64,000 nt of DNA from CADEED01 sp963842515 (GTDB lineage Bacteria; Pseudomonadota; Gammaproteobacteria; Steroidobacterales; Steroidobacteraceae): the NCBI GenBank assembly GCA_963842515.1, contig CAWJGO010000002.1, positions 1,054,001 to 1,118,000 on the forward strand, written 5' to 3'. The translations under genes and the position numbers were made by a program. The notes under the pieces were generated by a model. That model did no database searches and had not been told where the DNA came from. It worked only from the letters and a program-made list of their open reading frames with translations. How positions within the stretch are numbered: position 1 is the stretch's first letter; each line of letters opens with the position of its first letter. Shown in pieces: positions 34,071 through 43,558 of this stretch.

Positions 34071-34943
34071 ATGGCAACCGAGAACGCGCCTCTTGGCTTG
34101 GAAAAAACCACGGCGGAGAAGCGCGCCGAACGGCCGCACTGGGTGCTCGATGACGCGGTCTACAGCATCAGCGCGCTGCTGCTCTCGGTCATCATCATCC
34201 ACAGCATCTGGACGCTGATCATCCGGCCGCGCGCCGAAGCGGTGCTTTCGCAGCGCGTGACCGTCACCAACTCGAGCAACGTGAAGCAGCAGGTGCTCCA
34301 GCTGCGCTCCGTCTACGTCATCCTCAAGGACCACGAACAGGAGCTTTGCATCATCCTCATGTTGTGGTCGCTGCTGCTGCTCGCCCGCCAGGCGCACGAC
34401 ACCCGGCTCGCCCGCCAGCTGCTCGATCGTGAATACGTAAAAATTGGCGATGGGCAGGTGGTGTTGCCGGAAGACGCGCGCGTGTATTCGCGGCCGCTCG
34501 AATCACTGCCGCGCGACGAACAGAGCCGCTTCCTGCCGCGCCTCCTCATGGTCGCGTACAACCGGTTCGGCGCCACACGCAGCGTGCAGGATTCCGCCGA
34601 GGCCGTGCGCGACGAGTGCGATTTCGAAACCGCCAGCATGGACACCAAGCTCTCGATGGTGCGATTCACCGCCTGGGCAATCCCGGCCGTGGGATTCGTC
34701 GGCACGGTGCGCGGCATCGGCGCGGCGTTGCAGGAAGCCCAGGGAGCCATGGGAGGAGACATCTCCGGCGTCACCATGGGCCTCGGCGTCACCTTCAACG
34801 CCACACTGACGGCGCTCGTGTGCTGCATCGTCGTGATGTTCTGGATGCACCAGCTCCAGCAATTCCAGGATCGCCTGGTGCTCGACTGCCGCACCTACGT
34901 CGACCGCCAGCTGCTGCGGAAACTGCGTGTCGTGAACAAGTAA
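34071..34943 (+). CDS. MotA/TolQ/ExbB-type proton channel protein
   Basis: A 290-residue membrane protein with an N-terminal helix (about 31-50), a cytoplasmic middle and two C-terminal helices containing AIPAVGFVGTVRGIGAALQ and GLGVTFNATLTALVCCIVVM, the hallmark of the TolQ/ExbB/MotA family. It would pair with an ExbD/TolR-like partner, which is not adjacent. The N-terminal extension is longer than in ExbB. Start ATG 34071 rather than the upstream in-frame ATG at 34041. Divergent from cysA by 175 nt. Confidence 0.85.
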   Translation: MATENAPLGLEKTTAEKRAERPHWVLDDAVYSISALLLSVIIIHSIWTLIIRPRAEAVLSQRVTVTNSSNVKQQVLQLRSVYVILKDHEQELCIILMLWSLLLLARQAHDTRLARQLLDREYVKIGDGQVVLPEDARVYSRPLESLPRDEQSRFLPRLLMVAYNRFGATRSVQDSAEAVRDECDFETASMDTKLSMVRFTAWAIPAVGFVGTVRGIGAALQEAQGAMGGDISGVTMGLGVTFNATLTALVCCIVVMFWMHQLQQFQDRLVLDCRTYVDRQLLRKLRVVNK

Positions 34944-35014
34944 ACACGCGCCAAGCCGTCGAACTCCCCCGGCTAATTCCCGAGTCAAGAAAACATCCGC
35001 GCCGAGCGGGTAAG

Positions 35015-35377
35015 ATGCGCGCCGTGACGCGACTCCGCTCGGCCCGCTTCTGCTCTTATGTAATGCCGCTGCTGCTCGGCACATTCGCGTTGCGCGTATT
35101 GCTGCCCGGCGGCATGCCGCTGGCCGACACGATGAGCCTCGAGTCGCCGATGTGCGCCACCCAATCGGGGCGCGTCGAGACCCTCGAAATTCCGCTGGGA
35201 GCTGCGCAGGCGCATTGCGAGCAATGCTTCGCGCCGCCGGTCGGTGCGCCGTTCGCGTCGCTGGCGCCCGGAATTGCACCGCTATCCCAGCATTTCCTGC
35301 TGCCGGATGGAGCTTCCCAGCGAGGGAAGTCTCCGTTGGTCCGTGCGCAGAATGCACGGGGTCCTCCTCCCGCCTGA
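35015..35377 (+). CDS. DUF2946-like small exported protein
   Basis: About 120 residues: an Arg-rich start, one hydrophobic segment (VMPLLLGTFALRVLLPGG), a Met/Cys-containing middle (MCATQSG) and a HCEQCF motif. Length, single N-terminal helix and the Cys pair fit DUF2946, commonly found beside copper chaperone and TonB receptor genes, which is the context here. No strong ribosome site at ATG 35015; GTG 35024 is an alternative. Metal binding is inferred. Confidence 0.65.
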   Translation: MRAVTRLRSARFCSYVMPLLLGTFALRVLLPGGMPLADTMSLESPMCATQSGRVETLEIPLGAAQAHCEQCFAPPVGAPFASLAPGIAPLSQHFLLPDGASQRGKSPLVRAQNARGPPPA

Positions 35378-35465
35378 CGTTCCTTCGGAACCGTTCGGCT
35401 GTTTCGCGCGACTCACGCCTGGCGGGATGAATTGCGCGTGATCAAACATGTGCAGGGAGCTCTCC

Positions 35466-36152
35466 ATGCTTCGTTTTCGTTTTCGTTTTGCGCTGTCCGC
35501 GCTGCTGCTGGCCGCGTCCGTGCAGGCGCGCGATTTCAGCGGCGGCAACATGACCATCGACCATCCATGGTCGCGACCCACGGCCGAAGGGATGCCGATG
35601 GGTGTGGCTTACTTCACGCTGACCAATCGCGGCAAGGCCGAGGACGCGCTGACGGCGGCGGAAACCCCCGTGGCGGCGCGCGTCGAATTCCATCAGACGC
35701 AGCTCACCGATGGCATGGCGCGCATGCGACCGCTCACGCAGATCGCCATCGGGCCTGGCAAGACGGTGAAGGTGGAGCCGGGCGGCATTCACCTGATGCT
35801 GGTGGACCTGAACCGCGCGCTCGAAGCTGGCGACAGCATTCCAATGACCCTCACATTTCGCATCGCCGGCAAAGTCGAAGTGCAGCTCAAGGTCGAGTCG
35901 CGCGACGTCGCCGGCCTCGAGAACGAAATGACACGCACGCTCGGCACCGTGACCGTCGTGGCGCGCCGCCCGAGCACCTTGCCCATCGGCCTTCCCACCA
36001 CGGTCGAAGGCATCACCGCAGCGACGCTCGCGCGCAGCGTCAACGCGATCGACAGCGAAGACGCACTCAAATACTTTCCGAGCCTTAACGTGCGCAAGCG
36101 CTACACCGGGGACTTCGATCACGCCGTGCTCGCCAGCCGCGCCCCCGGGTAG
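35466..36152 (+). pseudogene. PCuAC copper chaperone fused by deletion to a TonB-receptor plug fragment
   Basis: ATG 35466 has GGGAG upstream. Residues 1-~19: signal peptide. About 20-145: PCu(A)C domain with the exact copper motif H-x10-M-x21-H-x-M (starting FHQTQLTDGMARM, ending GGIHLML). The expected stop is missing; after KVEVQLKVESRDV the frame continues into a TonB-dependent receptor: TRTLGTVTVVARRPSTL, then DSEDALKYFPSLNVRKRY and FDHAVLASRAPG, ending at a TAG. The receptor's own signal peptide and start are gone. The chaperone half may still fold; the receptor is destroyed. Confidence 0.75.
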
Positions 36153-36501
36153 GCCGCCGAGAACGGTCCATACAGAACATCGACGCGCTCGATTTCTTCG
36201 GGTGTGACCATCCGCCATCCGGCAACGGCGGCACTGCGGCGACGGGCGCCGTCGCGGCACGCAATCTGCGCAACCAGGACTGGTGGTTGTTAGGCGCGAC
36301 CAATGCCTCCATTCGGCGTTCAGGACGATCGATATCGACTGCGCAGCAGCGTGCGCGACACCGACGACTGGCAACGCGGGGCCGCCGGGGCACGCGTGGC
36401 CGCATTCCGCGGAGTCACCAGGGCCAGCAGTGTGAACGCGCAGGACAGTTTGGACGCGCCAGCCTAACTACGTTGACACGCGGGGCGGCAGGCTATCGAC
36501 C
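36153..36501. pseudogene. Scrambled TonB-receptor fragments
   Basis: 349 nt with no intact gene. On the minus strand, about 36150-36225 reads MVTPEEIERVDVLYGPFSAA then YPG, the standard plug-domain segment that should follow the + strand fragment ending at 36152, so a piece is inverted; the junction lies at the palindrome CCCGGG (36146-36151). Further right, + strand pieces NLRNQDWWLLGATNA and VRDTDDWQRGAAGARVA resemble receptor barrel segments in two frames. This is a deletion/inversion wreck of one receptor gene. Confidence 0.65.
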
Positions 36502-37812
36502 CTAGTCGGGCATCCTCTGGCCGCGGGTCTCGATGACCCAGTGAAGCAGCAGGAGACCGATGATCGGGACAAAGCCGATCATGCACATGGTTTTCATGAT
36601 GATAGCCGGATCGCCCTTGGCACCCTGGGCGATGGCGCCCACGGCGAACACGCCGCCGGCCGTGACCACGCGCCCGATGTTGTAACAAAAGCCGGCGCCG
36701 GTCGAACGCAGGCGCGTCGGGAACAGCTCCGGTAGATAGAAGGTGAAGCTGCCGAATACGCCGAAGACGGTGAGCCCGATGAAGAAGTACATGTAGAGGC
36801 GCGTTTCCGACGGCAGATCGAGCCCGAACGTGGCGAGCAAGGCCGCGGCGGAGCACGCGAAATAGATGCCGTACATCGTGCGCCGGCCGAGGAATTTCGC
36901 CAGCGGGATGGTGAGCAGCGTCCCCAGCAATCCGCCCCAGTTGAAGCAAAGAGTGGCGAGCTTGATCCAGCTTTGCTTGAGGGCGGCCGTGGCGGTGGCA
37001 TCGAGCCCGCGCGTGACGGCTTCCGCGCCCGCCAGCGTATTCGCCAGCGACTGGATGAAAGCGTTGCAAGTCCACCAGGTGATGAGTGCCACGAAGGTGA
37101 CGATGAGGGCGCTCACGGTGCGTGCACGCATTTCGGGCGAGAAGATCTCGCGCACGCGCGCGGGCGCGGCCGTCGCGGCCGCGGCAGTCCACTTTTCGGG
37201 TTCGTGTATGAACATGCGCACGACGAAGGCAACCGCCGCCGGCAAGAGACCGAACAACAGTACGTAGCGCCACGACATCGCCGGATCGTGAGCAAACCAT
37301 CCGCCGGCGACCTCGGCGTTGACGAATGTCGCCAGGAACAAGCCAAACGGGGCGGACGTGTAGAGCAGCGCGCCGGCCTCGACGCGCGATTCTTCGGGTA
37401 CGACCTCGGCGACCATCGCCGAGCCCGCTGCCCACTCGCCGCCGATGCCGAGGCTGGCGATGATGCGGCACAGGACCAGCTGCCACATCTCGGTGACGAA
37501 GGCACAGGAAGCGGTGCCCACCGCGTACAGCAGCATCGTCAGCATGAGCACCCGCTTCCTGCCGAAGCGGTCGCAGATCGGGCCAAAGATGACGCCGCCA
37601 GCGGCCCACCCCAGCAACAGCAGCGAGTTGAGAATGCCGGTCCAGTATGGCAACGCCTGCTTCGCGGCCTCACCCCCAATGGGGATGTCTAACAAGGTGG
37701 GAATGGCGTTAGGCGCCACGAAGTTGAACAGCAGCCCGTCGAAAATGTCGAAGCCCCAGCCGAGCCAGGCCGCCGCGAAAACGGTCCACTGATAACGCGT
37801 CAGTTTGATCAC
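36502..37812 (-). CDS. MFS metabolite:proton symporter
   Basis: About 436 residues, 12 membrane helices, with the MFS loop motif GPICDRFGRKRVLM after helix 2 and a similar one in the second half. The layout (ARTV...WWTCNAFIQS, ELFPTRLRSTGAGFCYN) is like sugar/aromatic-acid symporters. The frame extends to ATG 37842, but those ten codons lie inside the RAYT terminal repeat; GTG 37812 (IKLTRYQWTVFAAA follows) is the likely true start. The mobile element ends only 11 nt upstream of it, so the native promoter and ribosome site may be displaced. Confidence 0.88.
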   Translation of the reverse strand: MIKLTRYQWTVFAAAWLGWGFDIFDGLLFNFVAPNAIPTLLDIPIGGEAAKQALPYWTGILNSLLLLGWAAGGVIFGPICDRFGRKRVLMLTMLLYAVGTASCAFVTEMWQLVLCRIIASLGIGGEWAAGSAMVAEVVPEESRVEAGALLYTSAPFGLFLATFVNAEVAGGWFAHDPAMSWRYVLLFGLLPAAVAFVVRMFIHEPEKWTAAAATAAPARVREIFSPEMRARTVSALIVTFVALITWWTCNAFIQSLANTLAGAEAVTRGLDATATAALKQSWIKLATLCFNWGGLLGTLLTIPLAKFLGRRTMYGIYFACSAAALLATFGLDLPSETRLYMYFFIGLTVFGVFGSFTFYLPELFPTRLRSTGAGFCYNIGRVVTAGGVFAVGAIAQGAKGDPAIIMKTMCMIGFVPIIGLLLLHWVIETRGQRMPD

Positions 37813-37823
37813 GCGGCGCAGGT

Positions 37824-38660
37824 TAATGGGGTCAGACCCCATTTGCTAGCAAAAGGGGCCAGAGCTGTGGCAGTCGTCGGCAGGCGATCCCTGGAAAAGC
37901 ACGCGTTCGCGCCAAATTCGTTTGCTTCGCGAGACGAACACAACGGATATTTTTGTCCGGGTGCCACGCCCTCCCCGCCAGATATTCGCCGGCCAGTATT
38001 ACCACGTGCTCAATCGCGCGAATCGCAAGCTCGAGGTATTTCACGAGCCCGCCGACTATTCCGCATTCATGCATCTCATGGCGAAGGCGCAGGAGTACGT
38101 GGAACTTCCGCTGCTCGCCGCATGCCTCATGCCAAACCACGTCCACCTTGTTGTAAGGCCGGGCGCCGGGGGCGATATTGCTCGCTGGATGCAATGGCTG
38201 TTTACGACCCACGCTCGCCACTATCACGAAAAACATGGCACCACCGGTCACGTATGGCAGGGGCGCTACAAGCACTTCGCCGTTCAGGACGATCACTACC
38301 TGTTGACGCTGCTCCGATACGTTGAGCGCAACGCACTGCGCGCAAGACTGGTGTCGCGCGCGGAGAACTGGCGCTGGGGAAGTTTGCACTGGCGGACGCA
38401 GCGCGATTCGACGCTAACTCTGACACCACCGCCGCTCGCGCTGCCATTGTGGTGGGCGGAGTTCGTGAACCAGCCGCAGACAGCCGTGGAACTCGCGGCG
38501 ATTCGAACCAGCATTAACCGTCAGCGGCCATTCGGCGATCCTGGGTGGATTGCGGAAAAGGCCCGTTCCGCCGGCCTCGAGCAAACACTGTGCAGCATCG
38601 GCCGGCCTCGCCGATCCAGGTCTGGCCCCTTTTGCTAGGAAATGGGGTCTGACCCCATTA
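37824..38660 (+). mobile_element. RAYT (REP-associated tyrosine transposase) element with 40-bp inverted ends
   Basis: The left end 37824-37863 and right end 38621-38660 are inverted repeats matching at 39 of 40 positions. Each contains the self-complementary GGGGTCAGACCCC and then TTTGCTAGCAAA or TTTCCTAGCAAA. Between them lies one transposase gene. The ends abut the MFS start (11 nt) and the stop codon of the EAL gene (TAA at 38660-38658 is part of the repeat). No obvious target duplication. Confidence 0.85.
37961..38638 (+). CDS. REP-associated tyrosine transposase (Y1/IS200-like)
   Basis: About 225 residues of the Y1_Tnp/TnpA-REP family, single-stranded-DNA HUH nucleases that mobilise or tend REP palindromes. 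Visible motifs: GQYYHVLNRANRKLEVF, ACLMPNHVHLVV (HUH), the catalytic-region Tyr candidates in HARHYHEKHG, and GHVWQGRYKHFAVQ with RYVERNALRARLV. GTG 37961 matches the usual family start better than TTG 37922. The stop TAG lies in the right terminal repeat (TTTTGCTAG). Intact, so possibly active. Confidence 0.9.
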   Translation: MPRPPRQIFAGQYYHVLNRANRKLEVFHEPADYSAFMHLMAKAQEYVELPLLAACLMPNHVHLVVRPGAGGDIARWMQWLFTTHARHYHEKHGTTGHVWQGRYKHFAVQDDHYLLTLLRYVERNALRARLVSRAENWRWGSLHWRTQRDSTLTLTPPPLALPLWWAEFVNQPQTAVELAAIRTSINRQRPFGDPGWIAEKARSAGLEQTLCSIGRPRRSRSGPFC

Positions 38661-40457
38661 CGCGTGCTTGAACATGATCGGGATGCCGGAGGGCGTGGTG
38701 TACGTCTGGTTGTCGGTGAACGGGCGCTCGCGCCCACCTGGCGCGCGATCCGCCACCGCCGCCAGCACATCATCGAGCGGCCCCGGGCGGCCGAGCGCGA
38801 AACCCTGTCCGAACTGGATCCCCAGCGTGGCGAGCCGATCGCGGACTCCGTTCGACTCCACGTACTCGGCCACCGTGGTGATGCCCATGGCATCGGCGAG
38901 CTGCACGATGGCGCGCACCAGCGCCTGCGAACGCGTATTGGTCAGCACGTCCCGCACGTACGAGCCATCGAGCTTGATCGTGCTGATTTCGAGATTCTTG
39001 AGATAGGCCAGTGAGCTCACGCCCGTGCCAAAGTCATCGAGCGCGAACTTCACGCCGTGACTGCCGAGGCGGCGAATGAAGTGTTGTACCTGCTGCATGT
39101 TGGCCGCGGCAGCCGCCTCGGTGATTTCGAACGACAGGCAGGTGCCGTCGATGCCGTGCTTGGCCATGGACGCAAGCAGCCACTCGAGGAAGTCCGGGTC
39201 CGAAAGCGTCGGGCCCGAAAGATTGATGGAGACACGCAGCGGACCGCTCGACGAAGTGTTGCGGCTCAGCTGCTCGAAGGCGCGTTCGCACACCGCACGG
39301 TCGATCTCGGGAAGGATCTGGTAGCGCGTGGCGGCCGACATGAAGTCCGCCGCTTCGACGATGTTGCCTTTGGCGTCGATGATGCGCACCAGCAGCTCAT
39401 AAGTCGTCGGCAGGCTGCGGTTGATCAACGGCGTGATTGGCTGCGCGTACACCACGATGCGCTCGAGGCGCAACGCTTCGCGGACGCTGCCGATGAGACC
39501 GATCTCATCGTGGCGGCGAATCATGCTCTGATCGGTGTCCTGATAGACCTCGACGCGGCCGCGGCCACGATCCTTGGCAGTCTTGCAGGCGATCTCCGCC
39601 TCGGCGATGCGGTGGTCGAGATGCAGATCGGTTGAGCTCGTCGACACCACTCCCCATGACATCGAGACCGGGTGGTTAGGCTCTTTCTGCGCGACGAGCC
39701 CCGTGCTCACTTCCTTGCAGATGCTGTCGGCGAGCAGGCGCGCCTGCGCGAGATTCATGTGCGGCAGGAAGACGGTGAAACGGTCGCCTGACAGGCGGCA
39801 GGCGAAACTCTCCGCACCCACCAGGGCGCGACGGATCGCAACGCCACAACGGCCGATCACGCGGTCACCATCGGAGAATCCGGCCAGGTCGTTGATGAGA
39901 TGCAGGCGATCGATGTCGCCGTACAGCATCGATACCATCGCGCCCGGCGGCGCATTGCGCTGCCAGGAATCGACGCGGGTCTTGAAACCATCCCACGACA
40001 GCAGGCCTGTCAGCGAGTCGAGATCCTGCGTGGCATTACGCGCCAGCAGCCGCGCGAAGCGCGCCAGGCGGCGCACGGTGAACTCGTCGAAGCTCGGTTC
40101 TTCCGGGCGATTGAAAATGATGAGCGCGCCCGCAGGCCCCCCACGGGCGATCAACGGCACGGCGATGAGCTTGCAGGCGATGTGCCCGCCGCTCACGTGT
40201 TTGAGTTTGTTGGTGGCGACCGGCTTGCGTGTATCGATGGCGCGGCGGGCAAGCTCGTCTCCGACGATGGACAATTGCTCGCGCGCGAATGCGAAGTCGG
40301 CTTCCGATCGGGCCCACACGACACGCGATTCTTCGCGTGGGAAAACGGCCGTGGCGGCGGTGCAGCCGAGCCGCAGACATACGGCGCGCAAGACACTTTC
40401 AGTGCTGCGTTCGGGCGCTGCGCCCGCTTCGAGCGATTTCATTTCTGCCGACTTCAC
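38658..40457 (-). CDS. GAF-GGDEF-EAL cyclic-di-GMP protein, GGDEF degenerate
   Basis: A 599-residue soluble protein: GAF-like N-terminus (about 20-140), GGDEF domain with SGDRF in place of GGDEF (about 150-310), EAL domain (about 325-575). The EAL metal and catalytic residues appear intact: ELLVR, SINLSG, FEITE, ALDDFGTG, IKLDGSYV, AEYVES. So it should be a c-di-GMP phosphodiesterase whose GGDEF part is regulatory. The stop TAA lies in the RAYT right end, so the insertion may have clipped a few C-terminal residues. Start ATG 40457 or 40442. Confidence 0.9.
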   Translation of the reverse strand: MKSAEMKSLEAGAAPERSTESVLRAVCLRLGCTAATAVFPREESRVVWARSEADFAFAREQLSIVGDELARRAIDTRKPVATNKLKHVSGGHIACKLIAVPLIARGGPAGALIIFNRPEEPSFDEFTVRRLARFARLLARNATQDLDSLTGLLSWDGFKTRVDSWQRNAPPGAMVSMLYGDIDRLHLINDLAGFSDGDRVIGRCGVAIRRALVGAESFACRLSGDRFTVFLPHMNLAQARLLADSICKEVSTGLVAQKEPNHPVSMSWGVVSTSSTDLHLDHRIAEAEIACKTAKDRGRGRVEVYQDTDQSMIRRHDEIGLIGSVREALRLERIVVYAQPITPLINRSLPTTYELLVRIIDAKGNIVEAADFMSAATRYQILPEIDRAVCERAFEQLSRNTSSSGPLRVSINLSGPTLSDPDFLEWLLASMAKHGIDGTCLSFEITEAAAAANMQQVQHFIRRLGSHGVKFALDDFGTGVSSLAYLKNLEISTIKLDGSYVRDVLTNTRSQALVRAIVQLADAMGITTVAEYVESNGVRDRLATLGIQFGQGFALGRPGPLDDVLAAVADRAPGGRERPFTDNQTYTTPSGIPIMFKHA

Positions 40458-40650
40458 CGTGACTCCGATTGCTGTTGTTCTGGTTTTGCCGTCCGTTGCG
40501 GGGAGGAAGAGTAGACGAGGGCCCTAGGAGGAAAGACCACGCATGTCTCAGGTTTTCCGCCATCCAGGCGGCCGGATTGGCAGGCGCCGGATTATGAGAA
40601 GCCGCCCCAGAAGTTATGTCACTTCGGTGAGGCGCACGAAGACTCAAGTA

Positions 40651-43437
40651 TCAGGCCTTGTCCGCCATCCCGCGGAATCGCCCGGTCGCCGAGTACTCGA
40701 CCTGCGCCGGCACGTTGCCGGCGAGTACCGTGCGGCGCCTGGTCACGGCAGCCTCCAGAATCTCGTCGACCGGCATGGCCTTGCCGAACGAATAACCCTG
40801 GCCGGTCTTGCAACCGAGCCCTAACAAGGTATCGCGCTGCGAATCGTATTCGATGCCCTCCGCCACGGTATCGAGGCCGAGCGCATCGGCCAGCGAGAGA
40901 ATGGCGCGCGCCAGCGCGACAGCGTCGACGCCTGCCCCCGCCTCCCCCTCGCCTGCCAGGCGTTCGACGAACGAGCGATCGATCTTGAGGATGTCGATGG
41001 GAAAGCGGTGCAGGTAGGCGAGCGACGAGTAGCCGGTGCCGAAGTCATCGAGGGCGAGCCTCACGCCGAGCGCCTTGAGCTTGCGAAAGGTGCGCTCCAG
41101 CCGCGCGGAATTTTCCAGCAGCAGGCTCTCCGTCACCTCGAGGATCAGGCAGACCGCCTCGAGGCCATTCGCCGCGAGCGCGTTGCCCACGTCTTCGACG
41201 ATGTTGCCGTGGTTGAGATAGCGGCTCGAAACGTTCACCGACATTCGCAGCCCACCGCCGTGCGGGATCTCCTGCTGCAGGCGCGCGAGGTCTGCGCAGG
41301 CGCGGCCCAACATCCATTGTGTCATCGGCACGATCTGTCCGGTTTCCTCGGCGAGCGGAATGAAATCGACCGGCATCACCAGGCCGCGCGTCGGATGGCG
41401 CCAGCGCATCAGCGCCTCGACGCCCACCAGGTGCCGCGAGGTGAGGTCGACGATCGGCTGGTAGTGCGCCTCGAGCTGCTGCTGCTCGATCGCCGTGGCC
41501 AGCTCGTTTTCGATGCGCATTCGTCGCCGCGCGGCACGCAGCATTTCGGGCTGGAAGACCTCCGCATGTCCCTTGCCACGCGACTTGGCCGAATACATGG
41601 CGGCATCGGCGTTGCGCATCAGCCGCTCGACGTTGCTGACGCGATCCGCGAGCGCGACACCAATACTGCAGCCGACGCGCAGCGGGCGGCCGTCGATTTC
41701 GAATGGCTGGCGGCAACCGTCGAGGATCTGGCGCGCCACCGCCATCGCCGCGTCGGTGTCGGACGCGTGATCGATGAGCACGGCGAATTCATCGCCGCCG
41801 AGACGCGCGACGGTATCGCCGGCGCGCGTGCACTGGACCAGGCGATGCGCGAAGCTGCGCAGCAGCTGGTCGCCGGCGCTGTGCCCCAGGCTGTCGTTCA
41901 CCGTCTTGAAGTTGTCGAGGTCGATGAACAGCACCGCGGGCGTCATGCCATCGGAAATGTGCTTGATGGCCTGGTGCACGCGATCGGAGAACAGCGAGCG
42001 GTTGGCCAGCAGGGTGAGCGAATCATGGAACGCAAGGGTACGCAGCTGGTCGTGCAGGCGCGTGGCATCGGAAACGTCGCGGATGTTGAGCGTGACGCCG
42101 CGGATCGACTCCACGTGACAGAGGTTCGCGATCACCATCTTGAAGGAGCGTTTGTCGCCTTCGCCCTGCGGGATCGAGAAGGTGGCGGTCTGTTCGGAAT
42201 GCTCGGCGCGTATCACCTGCTCGAAGACTTTGCGCACGTGGGGCGATTCCGGGCCGAGCACGTCATCGAGCCGCTGGCCGGCCAGCTCGCCGGGTTGCAC
42301 ACCCAACAACTGTTCGGAAGATGGGCTGGCGTAGCGAATGATGCCGTCGGTGTCGCAGATGGCGATCATGTCGCTCGAGCGGCGTACCAGCTCCGTCAGC
42401 CGCTCGTCGAAGCGGCGCGTGGCGATTTCGCGATGCAGTCCGATGACTTCGCGCGTCGCCAGCGCCTGCCCGGCCACCACCAGCAGCGTCGATGCGACCA
42501 GCACACCGATCAGCAGCGGTGACTGGCCGCTCACAAGATTCAGGCGGTCGTCGAGCAAGGCGATGATGCCGACCCCGAGCGCGACGATCGGCAGCGATCC
42601 ACGCAGGTCGCCCTGCAAGCCCAACGTCGATGCATGTTGCTGGCCGTGGCCAAGCTGAAACCGCGCGGCCGCGAACATACACAGATAGAACACGAAGTAG
42701 CCGACATCGCTGGCGCCACCGATGACGTAGGTGCCGCGCAATTCGGCGCCGACCCACAGCAGGTCGGAGACCAGCGTAACGACCATGGCCACCAGCAACC
42801 AGACGATCGGCCGCTCCGCGCGCCAATCGGTGATCTGCATCGCGAGCATGGCGCCGGCGATGATGGCGATGGCGTCGCCGAAGCCGTAGCCGACCACCGA
42901 CCAGTTCTCGAGCAGGTCGGCGCCCGACATGTCCGCGACCGGCGCCAGCACGGTGAACCACAGCAAGGAACTGAAGCCGATGGCAACGGTGGTGAAATCG
43001 ATGAGCGAACGGGCCGTGCGCACGCGTCCGCCGAGATCCAGGTACAGCAACGCGAATGCAAATGCCGCCAGCGGGTAGTAAAAGATGTAGAGCAAGTCCG
43101 GCCACGAGCCGAAGGTGACGTTCTCGGTGAGCGCGCTGTAACCCCAGCCGATGCTCGCGATCAGGTCGAGCACCAGCGCGGCGAAAATCAGGCGCCATGC
43201 CAGGCGGCGGCGGCGGCTCAGCGTCGCGTCGACCAGCGACGGCCACAGCACCACGCAAATGACGACACTCACCGGGAACGTGCCCCACGCGCCGATGAAT
43301 TCGCTGGCTGCCGACCCGCCCCAACCGCAGACCATGACCAGCGTGCAGACGGCGCTGTAGAACACCGAAATGAGGAATGCAGGGCGCGCCCACCGCGCCA
43401 CGAGCCTGGCAAAGTTCGAATTCATCGCTACGCACAT
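40651..43437 (-). CDS. Membrane PAS-GGDEF-EAL dual c-di-GMP enzyme
   Basis: A 928-residue protein. About 15-330: some 8-10 membrane helices forming a MASE-like sensor. About 345-470: PAS (MIAICDTDGIIRYASPSSEQ). About 480-640: GGDEF with intact RLGGDEF. About 650-910: EAL with intact VEALMRW, SVNVSSRYL, EVTESLL, ALDDFGTG, LKIDRSF, AEGIE. Both synthase and phosphodiesterase activities are possible. Start ATG 43437, with ATG 43425 (MNSNFARL) as good an alternative. Upstream of the other EAL gene on the same strand with a ~190-nt gap in which I see no gene. Confidence 0.92.
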   Translation of the reverse strand: MCVAMNSNFARLVARWARPAFLISVFYSAVCTLVMVCGWGGSAASEFIGAWGTFPVSVVICVVLWPSLVDATLSRRRRLAWRLIFAALVLDLIASIGWGYSALTENVTFGSWPDLLYIFYYPLAAFAFALLYLDLGGRVRTARSLIDFTTVAIGFSSLLWFTVLAPVADMSGADLLENWSVVGYGFGDAIAIIAGAMLAMQITDWRAERPIVWLLVAMVVTLVSDLLWVGAELRGTYVIGGASDVGYFVFYLCMFAAARFQLGHGQQHASTLGLQGDLRGSLPIVALGVGIIALLDDRLNLVSGQSPLLIGVLVASTLLVVAGQALATREVIGLHREIATRRFDERLTELVRRSSDMIAICDTDGIIRYASPSSEQLLGVQPGELAGQRLDDVLGPESPHVRKVFEQVIRAEHSEQTATFSIPQGEGDKRSFKMVIANLCHVESIRGVTLNIRDVSDATRLHDQLRTLAFHDSLTLLANRSLFSDRVHQAIKHISDGMTPAVLFIDLDNFKTVNDSLGHSAGDQLLRSFAHRLVQCTRAGDTVARLGGDEFAVLIDHASDTDAAMAVARQILDGCRQPFEIDGRPLRVGCSIGVALADRVSNVERLMRNADAAMYSAKSRGKGHAEVFQPEMLRAARRRMRIENELATAIEQQQLEAHYQPIVDLTSRHLVGVEALMRWRHPTRGLVMPVDFIPLAEETGQIVPMTQWMLGRACADLARLQQEIPHGGGLRMSVNVSSRYLNHGNIVEDVGNALAANGLEAVCLILEVTESLLLENSARLERTFRKLKALGVRLALDDFGTGYSSLAYLHRFPIDILKIDRSFVERLAGEGEAGAGVDAVALARAILSLADALGLDTVAEGIEYDSQRDTLLGLGCKTGQGYSFGKAMPVDEILEAAVTRRRTVLAGNVPAQVEYSATGRFRGMADKA

Positions 43438-43558
43438 GCTTGCAAAGCAGCACAGGAGAAGCGCTGATCACAGTCACAAGACGAGGGCCTGATTTTCGGA
43501 AAACGGTTGCCAGCTACCGGAACGACTCGGCAGACTGCCCGCCGGCATAAGGAAGGCC

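Noticed and set aside
40458..40650. Possible c-di-GMP riboswitch before the EAL gene
   Set aside because: I looked for a GEMM-like conserved core and GNRA/receptor pattern and did not find one.
40543..40824. ORF with AGGAGG 10 nt upstream between the two EAL genes
   Set aside because: The peptide is Arg/His-rich and most of it is antisense to the 40651 gene; the ribosome-like site is probably chance.
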